This document shows, piece after piece, positions 7,812 to 15,072 of a stretch of DNA of 47,682 nt (position 1 is its first letter; each line of letters starts with the position of its first letter). The position numbers and the translations under genes are program-made. Origin of the DNA: an uncultured Bacteroidales bacterium. Lineage in GTDB: Bacteria; Bacteroidota; Bacteroidia; Bacteroidales; FEN-979. Below the pieces are notes generated by a model. The model did not search any database. It was not told where the DNA came from and saw only the letters and a program-made list of their open reading frames with translations. The stretch is from NCBI GenBank assembly GCA_903824935.1, contig CAIJYT010000169.1, positions 1-47,682 of the forward strand, read 5' to 3'.

Positions 7812-8705
7812 TTATTCATGATCTTCGCCTAAAGAATATCCGAATCTTTTCAACTGAAGTTCGTCTTCACGCCAATCCTTGGAGACTTTAACATGCAGTT
7901 CAAGGAAAATATGGCGGCCGAGGAACTCCTCAATAGCTTTACGCGCTTCAGTCCCCAGTTTTTTTATCGCTTTGCCCTGGTGTCCAAGAATTATTCCTTT
8001 CTGCGATTCCCTTGAAACATAGATCACTGCCCTGATACGGAGTAGGGAATCTTCAACTTTGAATGAATCAATGGCAACTTCGACCGAATAAGGAACCTCC
8101 TGGGAATAGTTGATAAGGATTTTTTCGCGTATCATCTCCGACACAAAAAACCTTTCATTCCTGTCGGTCAGTTCATCCTTTTCATAAAAAGCAGGATGTT
8201 CGGGCAGAAGTTTGATGAGGCGGTTCAGAAGCAGTTCAAGGTTGAATTTATGTAGTGCCGAAACAGGCAATATCTCAGCTTCCGGTAAAAGTTTGGCCCA
8301 TTGCTCCACTTCCCTTTCAAGCTTTACCTGGTCTATCGTATCTATTTTATTTACCAGGACTATAACCGGGATCTTTGCTGCAGTTATTTTACGGAGGATA
8401 TCCTCGTGGGTGAATTTCTGGCCGGGTTCGGTCACAAGCAGAATAATGTCAGCATCTGCAATTGAAGCGCTTATGGCCGAAACCATGGCTTGGTGCAGCT
8501 TGTATTTTGGTGTAAGGATACCAGGGGTATCTGAAAAAACCATCTGGTAATCTTCAGCATTCAGAATCCCCAGGATACGGTGCCGGGTAGTCTGGGCTTT
8601 AGGTGTAATGCCGGAAAGGTTTTCACCGATTAGAGCATTCATCAGGGTAGATTTTCCCGCGTTGGGATAACCAAGTATTGTTATATATCCGGCGTTATGG
8701 GCCAT
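7812..8705 (-). CDS. era: GTPase Era
   Basis: Essential GTPase that binds 16S rRNA near its 3' end and checks 30S assembly. It has 297 residues with the N-terminal G domain (GYPNAGKSTLMNAL, DTPGIL, NKID) and a C-terminal KH domain (IRAVIYVSRESQKGIILGHQ, then LGTEARKAIEEFLG). I start it at ATG 8705 (MAHNAGYITILGYPN). The open frame runs 28 codons further, but that stretch carries the tRNA promoter and no family sequence. The gene is divergent from the tRNA and separated from der by the repeat element. Confidence 0.95.
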   Translation of the reverse strand: MAHNAGYITILGYPNAGKSTLMNALIGENLSGITPKAQTTRHRILGILNAEDYQMVFSDTPGILTPKYKLHQAMVSAISASIADADIILLVTEPGQKFTHEDILRKITAAKIPVIVLVNKIDTIDQVKLEREVEQWAKLLPEAEILPVSALHKFNLELLLNRLIKLLPEHPAFYEKDELTDRNERFFVSEMIREKILINYSQEVPYSVEVAIDSFKVEDSLLRIRAVIYVSRESQKGIILGHQGKAIKKLGTEARKAIEEFLGRHIFLELHVKVSKDWREDELQLKRFGYSLGEDHE

Positions 8706-8720
8706 AAAATGTTTTAATAA

Positions 8721-8752
8721 TTTGGAGATGCGGCAAACTAAGTCTATCTTTG
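8721..8752 (+). promoter_or_regulatory. Consensus Bacteroidetes promoter for the tRNA gene
   Basis: TTTG at 8721-8724, a 20-base spacer, and TATCTTTG at 8745-8752: a full match to TTTG N19-21 TAnnTTTG. The predicted start is near 8757, about 50 bases before the mature tRNA. Confidence 0.75.
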
Positions 8753-8806
8753 CCCCGCGAATCACATTACATCGCGATATAACTGACAAAGGTAGTAAAA
8801 ATATAT

Positions 8807-8881
<75 letters not shown>

Positions 8882-8883
8882 CG

Positions 8884-8917
8884 AAACCCTGGCACTTTGT
8901 GCCGGGGTTTTTCTTTT
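8884..8917 (+). terminator. Intrinsic terminator of tRNA-fMet
   Basis: A 12-base-pair stem (8884-8895 with 8899-8910, one G-U pair) with a TTT loop, followed by TTCTTTT. It starts three bases after the tRNA CCA. Confidence 0.88.
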
Positions 8918-9240
8918 GACACGAAGCCCCAAGCTTGCTTGAGGGCTGAGTGGAAAAAGAAAAAGACCGGGCGAGCGCAGCGAGCCAGGGGTTTGGTTGT
9001 TAAGCCCCCCCCCAACGGATCACCGCAGGTAATTCTATCCCCCGGGCAAGCGAAGTGAGACTAGGGGAGGGTGGTTAAATTTTCCCGTAAACGGCATCCC
9101 TTCATCCTGCTCCCTCCTTGTAATGAAATTTCAATCCTCTTGTAAACAGGTTTATTTTTCGTACATTTAACATCCAAATTCATTATGGTATAAGGAGGCA
9201 GCATTACAGAATCAGAACTGATTATTCAGCAGAATGCATC
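8918..9240. other. Gene-free spacer with degenerate direct repeats
   Basis: I see no gene here. Two G-rich segments resemble each other: around 8968-8994 (CCGGGCGAGCGCAGCGAG) and 9042-9068 (CCGGGCAAGCGAAGTGAG), each ending in AGGGG. A run of nine C lies at 9005-9013. The last 80 bases are leader-like, and AAGGAGG at about 9195 is too far from the ATG to act as a ribosome binding site for it. Confidence 0.4.
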
Positions 9241-10521
9241 ATGAAAAAGATTTACCTGTTTTTATACTTAATCTTGATTTCAGCTTCAGGCTTCTCCCAA
9301 TGGACCCGGTTGACGAGTGGAACAAACAAAGATTTATTTTCTGTGCATTTTCCTTGTAAAAGCACTGGTTATGCTGTCGGTGGAAATGAGAATTATTACA
9401 CGAGCGGGGTTATCCTGAAATCCGTCGATGCCGGGCAGATTTGGTCAGCTTTGCCCTGCGATACCAATAATTTTTATACTTCCGTTTTTTTTACAGATTC
9501 CATCACGGGATTCGTTACAGGTTATGATTACAACTACAGCGGAATAATTTTAAAAACCACCGACGGCGGCAACACCTGGACGACTTCACTGAGCGGTACA
9601 ACCAACCGTTTGTATTCCGTTTATTTTATCTGTGCTGATACAGGATATGTAGTCGGAGCATATGGTGCAATCTTCAAAACCACAAACGCCGGGGCACTAT
9701 GGACTAGTCAGGCATCAGGGACTTTAGTTGATTTGCATTCAGTCTGTTTTGTTAACGATAATTCAGGGATAGCTGCGGGTAACTACATATGGCATCCGTA
9801 TTCATCCACCATGGGGACAATTCTATCTACAAACAATTCGGGTAACCTCTGGACAGGGACTGCCTTTGATTATGGTTTCAATTCTGTTCATTTTACAAAT
9901 GCCAATACAGGATATGCAGCTGGTTTTTATATTTTTTATTACGGGGCCGGCAGGTATGAATCCGGTCCTGTAATGCTGAAAACCATTAACGGAGGAGGCA
10001 GCTGGACTACCCAGGATCCGGGAACTTCAACATTTTTATCTGCAGTATATTTTACGGATGCTGTTAACGGGCATTCTGTCGGCGATTCCGGCACTATTTT
10101 AGTCACCATCAATGGCGGCGATCACTGGGGACGGCAGAATTCAGGTACAACGACCGATTTATTGTCGGTTTATTTTACGGATGATACAACCGGGTATGCT
10201 GCCGGCCGAAATGGAATAATTCTAAAAACCATAAATGGAGGCGGGTTCCCGGTGGGTATCGACGGTTTGCAAAGCAAATCAGCCACCTTGAACATTTACC
10301 CCAATCCCGCGGCTGCAAGGCCTGTAACCATAGAAACCTCACAGGAACCTGTAAACAGCCGGCTTTCAATAATGAACGCGAACGGTCAGCAGGTGATTTC
10401 ATTGCGGTTCACCGGGTCCAAAACACAATTTGACATTGCTAATTTACCCAGTGGTGTCTATTTTGTAAGATTGACTGCCGACAATATGGTGCTGACGGGT
10501 AAGTTTATAAAGCTGCAGTAA
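9241..10521 (+). CDS. T9SS-exported YCF48-like beta-propeller protein
   Basis: A 426-residue secreted protein. The signal peptide covers about residues 1-19 (LILISASGFSQ). Residues 20-340 hold about six repeats of a 40-50 residue unit with the pattern 'VYFxDxxTGYxxGxxGxIxKTTNGGxxW', as in YCF48/Hcf136 and other BNR-type propellers. Clear copies include ILKTTDGGNTW, IFKTTNAGALW and ILKTINGGG. The last 75 residues are a type A T9SS sorting domain (LNIYPNPAAARP, then SGVYFVRLTADN and KFIKLQ). Such proteins are exported and anchored or released at the cell surface. The ligand is unknown, and the photosystem link implied by the YCF48 name does not apply. The gene appears monocistronic. Confidence 0.88.
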   Translation: MKKIYLFLYLILISASGFSQWTRLTSGTNKDLFSVHFPCKSTGYAVGGNENYYTSGVILKSVDAGQIWSALPCDTNNFYTSVFFTDSITGFVTGYDYNYSGIILKTTDGGNTWTTSLSGTTNRLYSVYFICADTGYVVGAYGAIFKTTNAGALWTSQASGTLVDLHSVCFVNDNSGIAAGNYIWHPYSSTMGTILSTNNSGNLWTGTAFDYGFNSVHFTNANTGYAAGFYIFYYGAGRYESGPVMLKTINGGGSWTTQDPGTSTFLSAVYFTDAVNGHSVGDSGTILVTINGGDHWGRQNSGTTTDLLSVYFTDDTTGYAAGRNGIILKTINGGGFPVGIDGLQSKSATLNIYPNPAAARPVTIETSQEPVNSRLSIMNANGQQVISLRFTGSKTQFDIANLPSGVYFVRLTADNMVLTGKFIKLQ

Positions 10522-10635
10522 TCTGATTGATTTTAAGCGGGTAAATTGGACGCTTATATGATGCTAAATGACATGATTGAATCCATGAAAAGAATATTTG
10601 AATGAACATGGTAAACCGTCATACGACTTCTTCAA

Positions 10636-11061
10636 TTACAGCACTTTCCTTATTTTCTCAATCTTGCTGTGCCTGTCATATGAGTAGGTTGAACTGGTCT
10701 GATCAAGAATCTCAAAAATGATTAATGCCCTGCCGTACAAGTTTTTCATTTGTACGCCGCCGGTATTCCCTCCCTTGAGTTCTTCTGCAACAAGGAACAT
10801 TAATTCGGCAAGCTTCTCAAAATTGTTTTCGCTGAATTTTTTGGTTTCCAGCAGTGTTGTAAGAAACGATTCTGCCGGAATTAAAGCCAGGTCATCAAAA
10901 TTCAAGCCCAATTCCGCTGTCAACGCCCGGCCGGCTGCTTCAATTCCCTGGTTCACCTGCCCGCAGGCTTTAAACCCCGTGAAACCAGCAAGTATTTTTC
11001 CAAGCACCTGCCCCATCTGATCAATTTGCCTTTTTATGTAGTCTTCCTGTTCAGCTGGCAT
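10636..11061 (-). CDS. Conserved hypothetical protein, helical
   Basis: A 141-residue cytoplasmic protein without signal or membrane segment. I do not recognise a named function. The opening (QEDYIKRQIDQMGQVLGKIL) reminds me of small all-helical proteins such as DUF6483 from Firmicutes, but that is from memory and weak. It sits 30 bases downstream of the class V PLP enzyme on the same strand, so it is probably the last gene of that operon. Apart from the shared strand nothing shows a functional link. Conserved-looking features are the amphipathic helices and a Gly-Gly turn (LKGGNTGG) near residue 95. Confidence 0.7.
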   Translation of the reverse strand: MPAEQEDYIKRQIDQMGQVLGKILAGFTGFKACGQVNQGIEAAGRALTAELGLNFDDLALIPAESFLTTLLETKKFSENNFEKLAELMFLVAEELKGGNTGGVQMKNLYGRALIIFEILDQTSSTYSYDRHSKIEKIRKVL

Positions 11062-11091
11062 ACCTTCTTAATTATGTGAAGTTGAGGTTGT

Positions 11092-12327
11092 TCAAATACC
11101 CTCCGAATAATATTGTTTAAGCATCCCGGCGGCATACCTGAATTGCTCAGGCGAATTGTACAACTCCGCCGAAAGCCGGGTCGTTCGCCGTGGGGGCTGC
11201 GACCAGTACCATAACGGCAATTCGAGATCATGCTCTTTGAAAAGCCTGTCCTGCAAGGCATCGACATTCTTATAATCGGGAGGAACCATATCTCCAAAAG
11301 GCGGAAGTTCTAACGTTGTCATACCCGCATTCATCTCCGCGGGACATGACGGGCTCAATCGAAGTTCAGCACAAAAAATATCACGGGCCTCAATACAAAG
11401 GTCATGGTTGTGTTTCATGACCGCATCCCAGCCCCCGGGCATCAGCGAAGCCATATAGTCAATTGAATCGGCCGCACAAAGCACAGGCGAAGGATCCAGC
11501 GTGCCCTGCCAGAAAAACCTCCCGGCAAAGGGTTCTGCTTTATGCCCGGCATGACTGATGATCAGCGGCAAAATGGGTTTCTGCCTGTCGTTACGCACAT
11601 GCAAAATGGCAGCACTTTTTGGCGAACAAAGCCATTTATGGCAATTTCCTGTATAATAAGCGGCGCCTATCTTATTAATATCCAGAGGAATGCTTCCCGG
11701 GGCATGCGCGCCGTCGACCATGGTATCAATTCCCAGCTTATCGAGTTCCCTCACAATCTCACCGACCGGCTGAATCAATGCAGTTGCCGAGGTGATATGA
11801 TCGATGAGGCATATCTTTGTTTTTTTACTGACTGCGGATAGCAGAGCGTCGGTGATCCGGCGGGGTGAATCTATGGGTATGTCATAGCATGCCTCCACGA
11901 TCACTGCCCCGGCAGACTCCGCAATGTATTCAAGCAGCTTGCGGCAGGCATAATACGTATGATTACTGATGAGTATCTCATCGCCCGGTTCGAAATGCAG
12001 TGACCTGAATACCGTATTGACCCCTGCCGTTGCATTCTGCACAAAGACCAGGTCGGCGGGATCGGCATGAACAAAGGCAGAGATCTTTTCCATTGCCAAA
12101 CCCATCATCCCCTCGAGTTGCCTCACCAGGAAGCTCATGGGCTGGCCTTCGAGCATCAGGCGGTACTCGTTCTGCCTTTCAAGGATATATTTCGTACATG
12201 CCCCGAAAGACCCATGGTTCAGATAGATCGCGTGTGGATCAAGAGACCAGAGAGGGGAGAATTCGGAGGGATAGCGGTGTGTATCTGTCTTCACGTAATT
12301 TTCTATTGAATTTCGAATATTATTCAA
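11092..12327 (-). CDS. Class V PLP-dependent aminotransferase / isopenicillin N epimerase-like
   Basis: PLP fold-type I enzyme of 411 residues. The N-terminal IYLNHGSFG, VQNATAGVNTVF near residue 96, VDGAHAPG (Asp205) and YTGNCHKWLCSPKS (Schiff-base Lys231) place it with isopenicillin N epimerase-like and cysteine desulfurase-like proteins. No beta-lactam or Fe-S genes are nearby, so an epimerase or desulfurase activity cannot be assigned. The N-terminal conserved block requires a start upstream of it, yet no ATG is available: TTG 12327 (overlapping the preceding gene by 8 bases) or GTG 12294 are the choices. Middle gene of a three-gene minus-strand operon. Confidence 0.87.
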   Translation of the reverse strand: MNNIRNSIENYVKTDTHRYPSEFSPLWSLDPHAIYLNHGSFGACTKYILERQNEYRLMLEGQPMSFLVRQLEGMMGLAMEKISAFVHADPADLVFVQNATAGVNTVFRSLHFEPGDEILISNHTYYACRKLLEYIAESAGAVIVEACYDIPIDSPRRITDALLSAVSKKTKICLIDHITSATALIQPVGEIVRELDKLGIDTMVDGAHAPGSIPLDINKIGAAYYTGNCHKWLCSPKSAAILHVRNDRQKPILPLIISHAGHKAEPFAGRFFWQGTLDPSPVLCAADSIDYMASLMPGGWDAVMKHNHDLCIEARDIFCAELRLSPSCPAEMNAGMTTLELPPFGDMVPPDYKNVDALQDRLFKEHDLELPLWYWSQPPRRTTRLSAELYNSPEQFRYAAGMLKQYYSEGI

Positions 12328-13573
12328 TAGAAAGTATCATCCCCTTCAGGTACTCCCCTTCGGGATGGTAGATGCTCACAGGATGGTCGGGGCCCTGGGA
12401 GAGGTGGTGAAGGATTTTCACGTTCCTTCCTGTTTCAATGGCTGCTGACTGAAGTGCCGAACGGAACATTTCGCGGCTGATGGCCTGGGAGCAGGAGAAG
12501 GTGAACAGAAGCCCGCCCGGCTCAAGGTGGCGGATAGCCGAAGCATTCAGCTGGATATAGGCATGAAGTGCATTGTTCGATACCTGGTGGGTCTTGGCGA
12601 AAGCAGGAGGATCGAGTATGATCATGGAATATTTTTCGGAAGTGTTCTTAAGGAAAACTTTGACATCGGCTACTTCCGAAGAATGCCGGGTTTCGTCAAG
12701 CCCGTTCAGTGCAAGGTTTTCGCCTGTCCACCCTATGGCCTGCCTCGAACTGTCAACCGAATGTACGTGCTCTGCGCCACCCTTCAGGCAATACACCGAG
12801 AAAGCCCCTGAATAGCAGAACGTATTAAGTACCTTGCGGTTCTTTCCGTAAAACTGGGCAAACATGCGGTTGCTTCTCTGGTCCAGGAAAAATCCCGTTT
12901 TCTGGCCGTTCACGAAATCGACGTTGAACCTGTGACCCGTCTCGGCGATCTCGACGGCCGGGGAGTTGCCGTAGAGGAAACAATCAGTCTGCAGTTTGCA
13001 GTCTGCAGTCTGCAGTTTTATTCCCTCCGATCGCCGACTGCCGCCTGCCGACTCGTTTCTGCGTGAGGCTCTCTCCATGGTCTCCGCACTCTTATCGTAC
13101 ACAGCCAGTAACTTTTCGCCGTAAAGGTCCTTCAAAGCGTCAACCAGAACGGATTTTAAAAGATGCATCCCCAGGGAGTGTGTCTGGATGACGGCAACCC
13201 CGTTATACCAGTCGATGATCAAACCAGGCAGTTCATCACCTTCACTGTAAACGAGACGATAGGCATTGGTTAAAGGTCCTGAAGTAAGGCCGGCCTTCAT
13301 TCGCAGTTCGAAGGCTTGCTTTAAACGTCCAAGCCAGAAATCCGCCCCGGTAGTCGTCCGCAGAAAGGAAAAAATCTTAACTGCGATAGATCCTGTCATA
13401 AAATGTCCTGTTCCCAGAAACTGTCTCTCCGAAGAAAACACTTCGACCACCGTACCTTCTTTGACCTCTCCGACCTTCCTGTCAATCGCCCCTGAAAAGA
13501 TCCAGGGATGCCTCCTTAGAACCGCTGCTTCCTTGCCCGGCTTCAATATTACCATTGGAATCCTGTCCATCAC
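12320..13573 (-). CDS. SAM-dependent rRNA (cytosine-C5) methyltransferase, RlmI-like, with in-frame repeat insert
   Basis: A 417-residue protein of the RlmI family, which in Escherichia coli methylates C1962 of 23S rRNA. An N-terminal PUA domain is at about 5-75 (HPWIFSGAI), followed by an EEHEE-like region (LVYSEGDELPGLIIDWY), and a Rossmann methyltransferase domain (VLNTFCYSGAFSVY, then ILDPPAF) with the presumed catalytic Cys in FTFSCSQ. Between about residues 168 and 199 lies a stretch foreign to the family (containing KLQTADCKLQTDC), encoded by a 7-base repeat cassette at 12985-13054. The reading frame stays open, so the protein may still fold. First gene of the operon with the PLP enzyme. 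Confidence 0.9.
   Translation of the reverse strand: MMDRIPMVILKPGKEAAVLRRHPWIFSGAIDRKVGEVKEGTVVEVFSSERQFLGTGHFMTGSIAVKIFSFLRTTTGADFWLGRLKQAFELRMKAGLTSGPLTNAYRLVYSEGDELPGLIIDWYNGVAVIQTHSLGMHLLKSVLVDALKDLYGEKLLAVYDKSAETMERASRRNESAGGSRRSEGIKLQTADCKLQTDCFLYGNSPAVEIAETGHRFNVDFVNGQKTGFFLDQRSNRMFAQFYGKNRKVLNTFCYSGAFSVYCLKGGAEHVHSVDSSRQAIGWTGENLALNGLDETRHSSEVADVKVFLKNTSEKYSMIILDPPAFAKTHQVSNNALHAYIQLNASAIRHLEPGGLLFTFSCSQAISREMFRSALQSAAIETGRNVKILHHLSQGPDHPVSIYHPEGEYLKGMILSIE
12985..13054. repeat. 7-base repeat cassette inside the rRNA methyltransferase gene
   Basis: Five consecutive heptamers of the type CAGTCTG/CAGTTTG fill 12985-13019. A short spacer is followed by three GCCGACT-type heptamers (13033-13053), ending in CTGCCGACTC. 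The same units, in the same order, make up the cassette in mfd at 19431-19514. Confidence 0.85.
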
Positions 13574-13594
13574 CCTAAATAAATCATAAAATAC

Positions 13595-13626
13595 TTGACT
13601 CGCCGGTAAATTTATTACTAATTTTG
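13595..13626 (+). promoter_or_regulatory. Bacteroidetes promoter (TTG N21 TAATTTTG)
   Basis: TTG at 13595-13597 and TAATTTTG at 13619-13626 with a 21-base spacer, ending 22 bases before the lipoprotein ATG. Confidence 0.6.
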
Positions 13627-13648
13627 CTCAAATTTAAAACCTAACGCA

Positions 13649-14503
13649 ATGAAAAAGTATTTTTTGCTTCTTCTGATTTCGGTTTTCGTCGCATCCTGCG
13701 GACACGAAGCCAAGAAAAAAGCTGAAGAATTACAGGCCCGCAACGACAGCCTGATGAACCAGACTATGCAAAAGGATGAGGCAATCAACGAATTCGTCCG
13801 TTCAATCAACGATATCCAGAGCACTCTGGATACGATCAAGATGAAGGAAAATGTTATCAACCTCAGTACCGAGCGCGGTGGTGAAATGAAACAGACCGCC
13901 AAGGACCAGATCAAAACCGACATCCAGACTATTTACAGCATGATGCAGAAGGACAAAGCCCAGCTTGCCCAACTGACCAAGAAGCTGAAAGCTGCAAATA
14001 TGAAGGTTGACGAACTCCAGAAAATGGTGTCGCGCCTCGAAAAGGATATTGCCACCAAGAGCGTCCAGATCGAAGAACTCAGGACCAGCCTTGCAAAGCT
14101 GAATATCAAGTTTGAAGCTGCTTCGCTTAAGATCGACACCCTCAGCAAAACGGTTAACCAGCAGGGCGCCAAGATCAGCGACCAGACCCAGACCATTGCG
14201 GCCCAGGAAGAAGCCCTGAATACCGCTTACTATGTGATTGGTACCAGCAAGGACCTTAAGAAGAACGGCGTGATCAAGAAAGGCGACGTGCTTTCGGATT
14301 TCAACAAGGAACTTTTCACCAAGATCGACATTCGCAAGACCACCGAGATCCCCATTCTGAGCAAGAAAGCCAAGATCCTTTCAAGCCACCCGAGTGCAGC
14401 GTATAAGTTCACAGGCGACAAGAAAGTCATACAGTCTCTGCAAATTCTTGATTACAAAGCATTCTGGAGCAATTCCAAGTACCTTGTGATCGTGGTTGAC
14501 TAA
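13649..14503 (+). CDS. Coiled-coil surface/periplasmic lipoprotein
   Basis: A 284-residue lipoprotein with the lipobox VASC (Cys17) after a 16-residue hydrophobic signal. Residues 20-195 are a long predicted coiled coil with heptads rich in Glu, Lys, Leu and Ile (for example KVDELQKMVSRLEKD). A compact C-terminal domain (about 197-284) begins LNTAYYVIGTSKDLKKNGVI and ends YLVIVVD. Related Bacteroidales proteins are sometimes named Cbp1-family collagen-binding adhesins; I would not infer collagen binding from this. It has its own promoter and a strong terminator, so it is monocistronic and possibly well expressed. Codon choice looks biased to AAG, GAC and ATC compared with its neighbours, consistent with high expression. 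Confidence 0.82.
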   Translation: MKKYFLLLLISVFVASCGHEAKKKAEELQARNDSLMNQTMQKDEAINEFVRSINDIQSTLDTIKMKENVINLSTERGGEMKQTAKDQIKTDIQTIYSMMQKDKAQLAQLTKKLKAANMKVDELQKMVSRLEKDIATKSVQIEELRTSLAKLNIKFEAASLKIDTLSKTVNQQGAKISDQTQTIAAQEEALNTAYYVIGTSKDLKKNGVIKKGDVLSDFNKELFTKIDIRKTTEIPILSKKAKILSSHPSAAYKFTGDKKVIQSLQILDYKAFWSNSKYLVIVVD

Positions 14504-14521
14504 ACCTGACTTCATATAAAT

Positions 14522-14553
14522 AAAAAAAGCCGCGCAAACACGCGGCTTTTTTT
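14522..14553. terminator. Bidirectional intrinsic terminator
   Basis: A perfect 13-base-pair stem (seven A, then GCCGCG; the complement at 14541-14553) around the loop CAAACA. It lies between the convergent coiled-coil lipoprotein and MORN lipoprotein genes and has T-runs on both strands. Confidence 0.93.
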
Positions 14554-14570
14554 ATTTGCCGAGGAGGAGA

Positions 14571-15008
14571 TTATTTCTGGGGAGCAGAATAATCCTGCTC
14601 GGTGAGCAACTTGCCCGTTTCATCGTAAAACCTCCATTTGCCGACCCTTTGGTCGCTCTTATAAGCCCCTTCGTACCTTATCTTACCGTTCTCGAAATAA
14701 GTGATGCGTTTGCCTTCACTTTTACCGTTCTTAAAGCTGCCTTCACTCCACTTTTTTCCGTTCTCGTACCATGAAACCCAGGCACCGTCGCGCTTCCCGT
14801 CCTTATAGCCCCCATCCATCTGCATCTGCTTATTCTCATAATAGGTGGTTTCCCTGATCATTTCACGGCTTTCGCCTTTTCCCTTATAAATACAAACCTT
14901 TTTAGGGCTGCCATCAGGATAGTTATCCTCGATAACCTTTTGTTCAAAACGGCATGAAACTGCCAGTAACGCAAGCAAAAAAACAGTTGACAAACCAGTG
15001 ATTTTCAT
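14571..15008 (-). CDS. MORN-repeat (YwqK-like) lipoprotein
   Basis: A 145-residue lipoprotein with the lipobox AVSC (Cys19). Residues 25-140 contain about five MORN-2 type units with the pattern 'YxNGKxxxEGxYKxGKxxGxW' (for example YENGKKWSEGSFKNGK and YFENGKIRYEGAYK). Databases label such proteins 'YwqK family antitoxin', but no toxin gene lies next to it and it is exported, so an antitoxin role is unlikely. It follows pyrC on the same strand after a 61-base gap filled by octamer repeats, so it may be read from the pyrC transcript or separately. Confidence 0.85.
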   Translation of the reverse strand: MKITGLSTVFLLALLAVSCRFEQKVIEDNYPDGSPKKVCIYKGKGESREMIRETTYYENKQMQMDGGYKDGKRDGAWVSWYENGKKWSEGSFKNGKSEGKRITYFENGKIRYEGAYKSDQRVGKWRFYDETGKLLTEQDYSAPQK

Positions 15009-15045
15009 ATAATTAGATTTTATAATTCAAATTTTGTTATCCTAA

Positions 15046-15072
15046 TAACCCAGTTACCAAGTTACCAAGTTA
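15046..15072. repeat. 8-base repeat array starting in the pyrC stop codon
   Basis: On the minus strand the pyrC TAA is followed by CTTGGTAA, CTTGGTAA, CTGGGTTA: three octamers whose trailing TAA repeats the stop. They are related to the TTACTGGG octamers after the exporter gene at 28147. Confidence 0.7.

Noticed and set aside
8706-8789. N-terminal extension of Era by 28 codons
   Set aside because: It overlaps the consensus tRNA promoter, and family similarity begins at MAHNAGYITILG.
9005-9013. Run of nine C as a possible phase-variation tract
   Set aside because: It lies outside any gene or promoter I can identify.
14571-15008. Toxin-antitoxin system suggested by the YwqK label
   Set aside because: The protein is a lipoprotein with MORN repeats and no toxin gene is adjacent.
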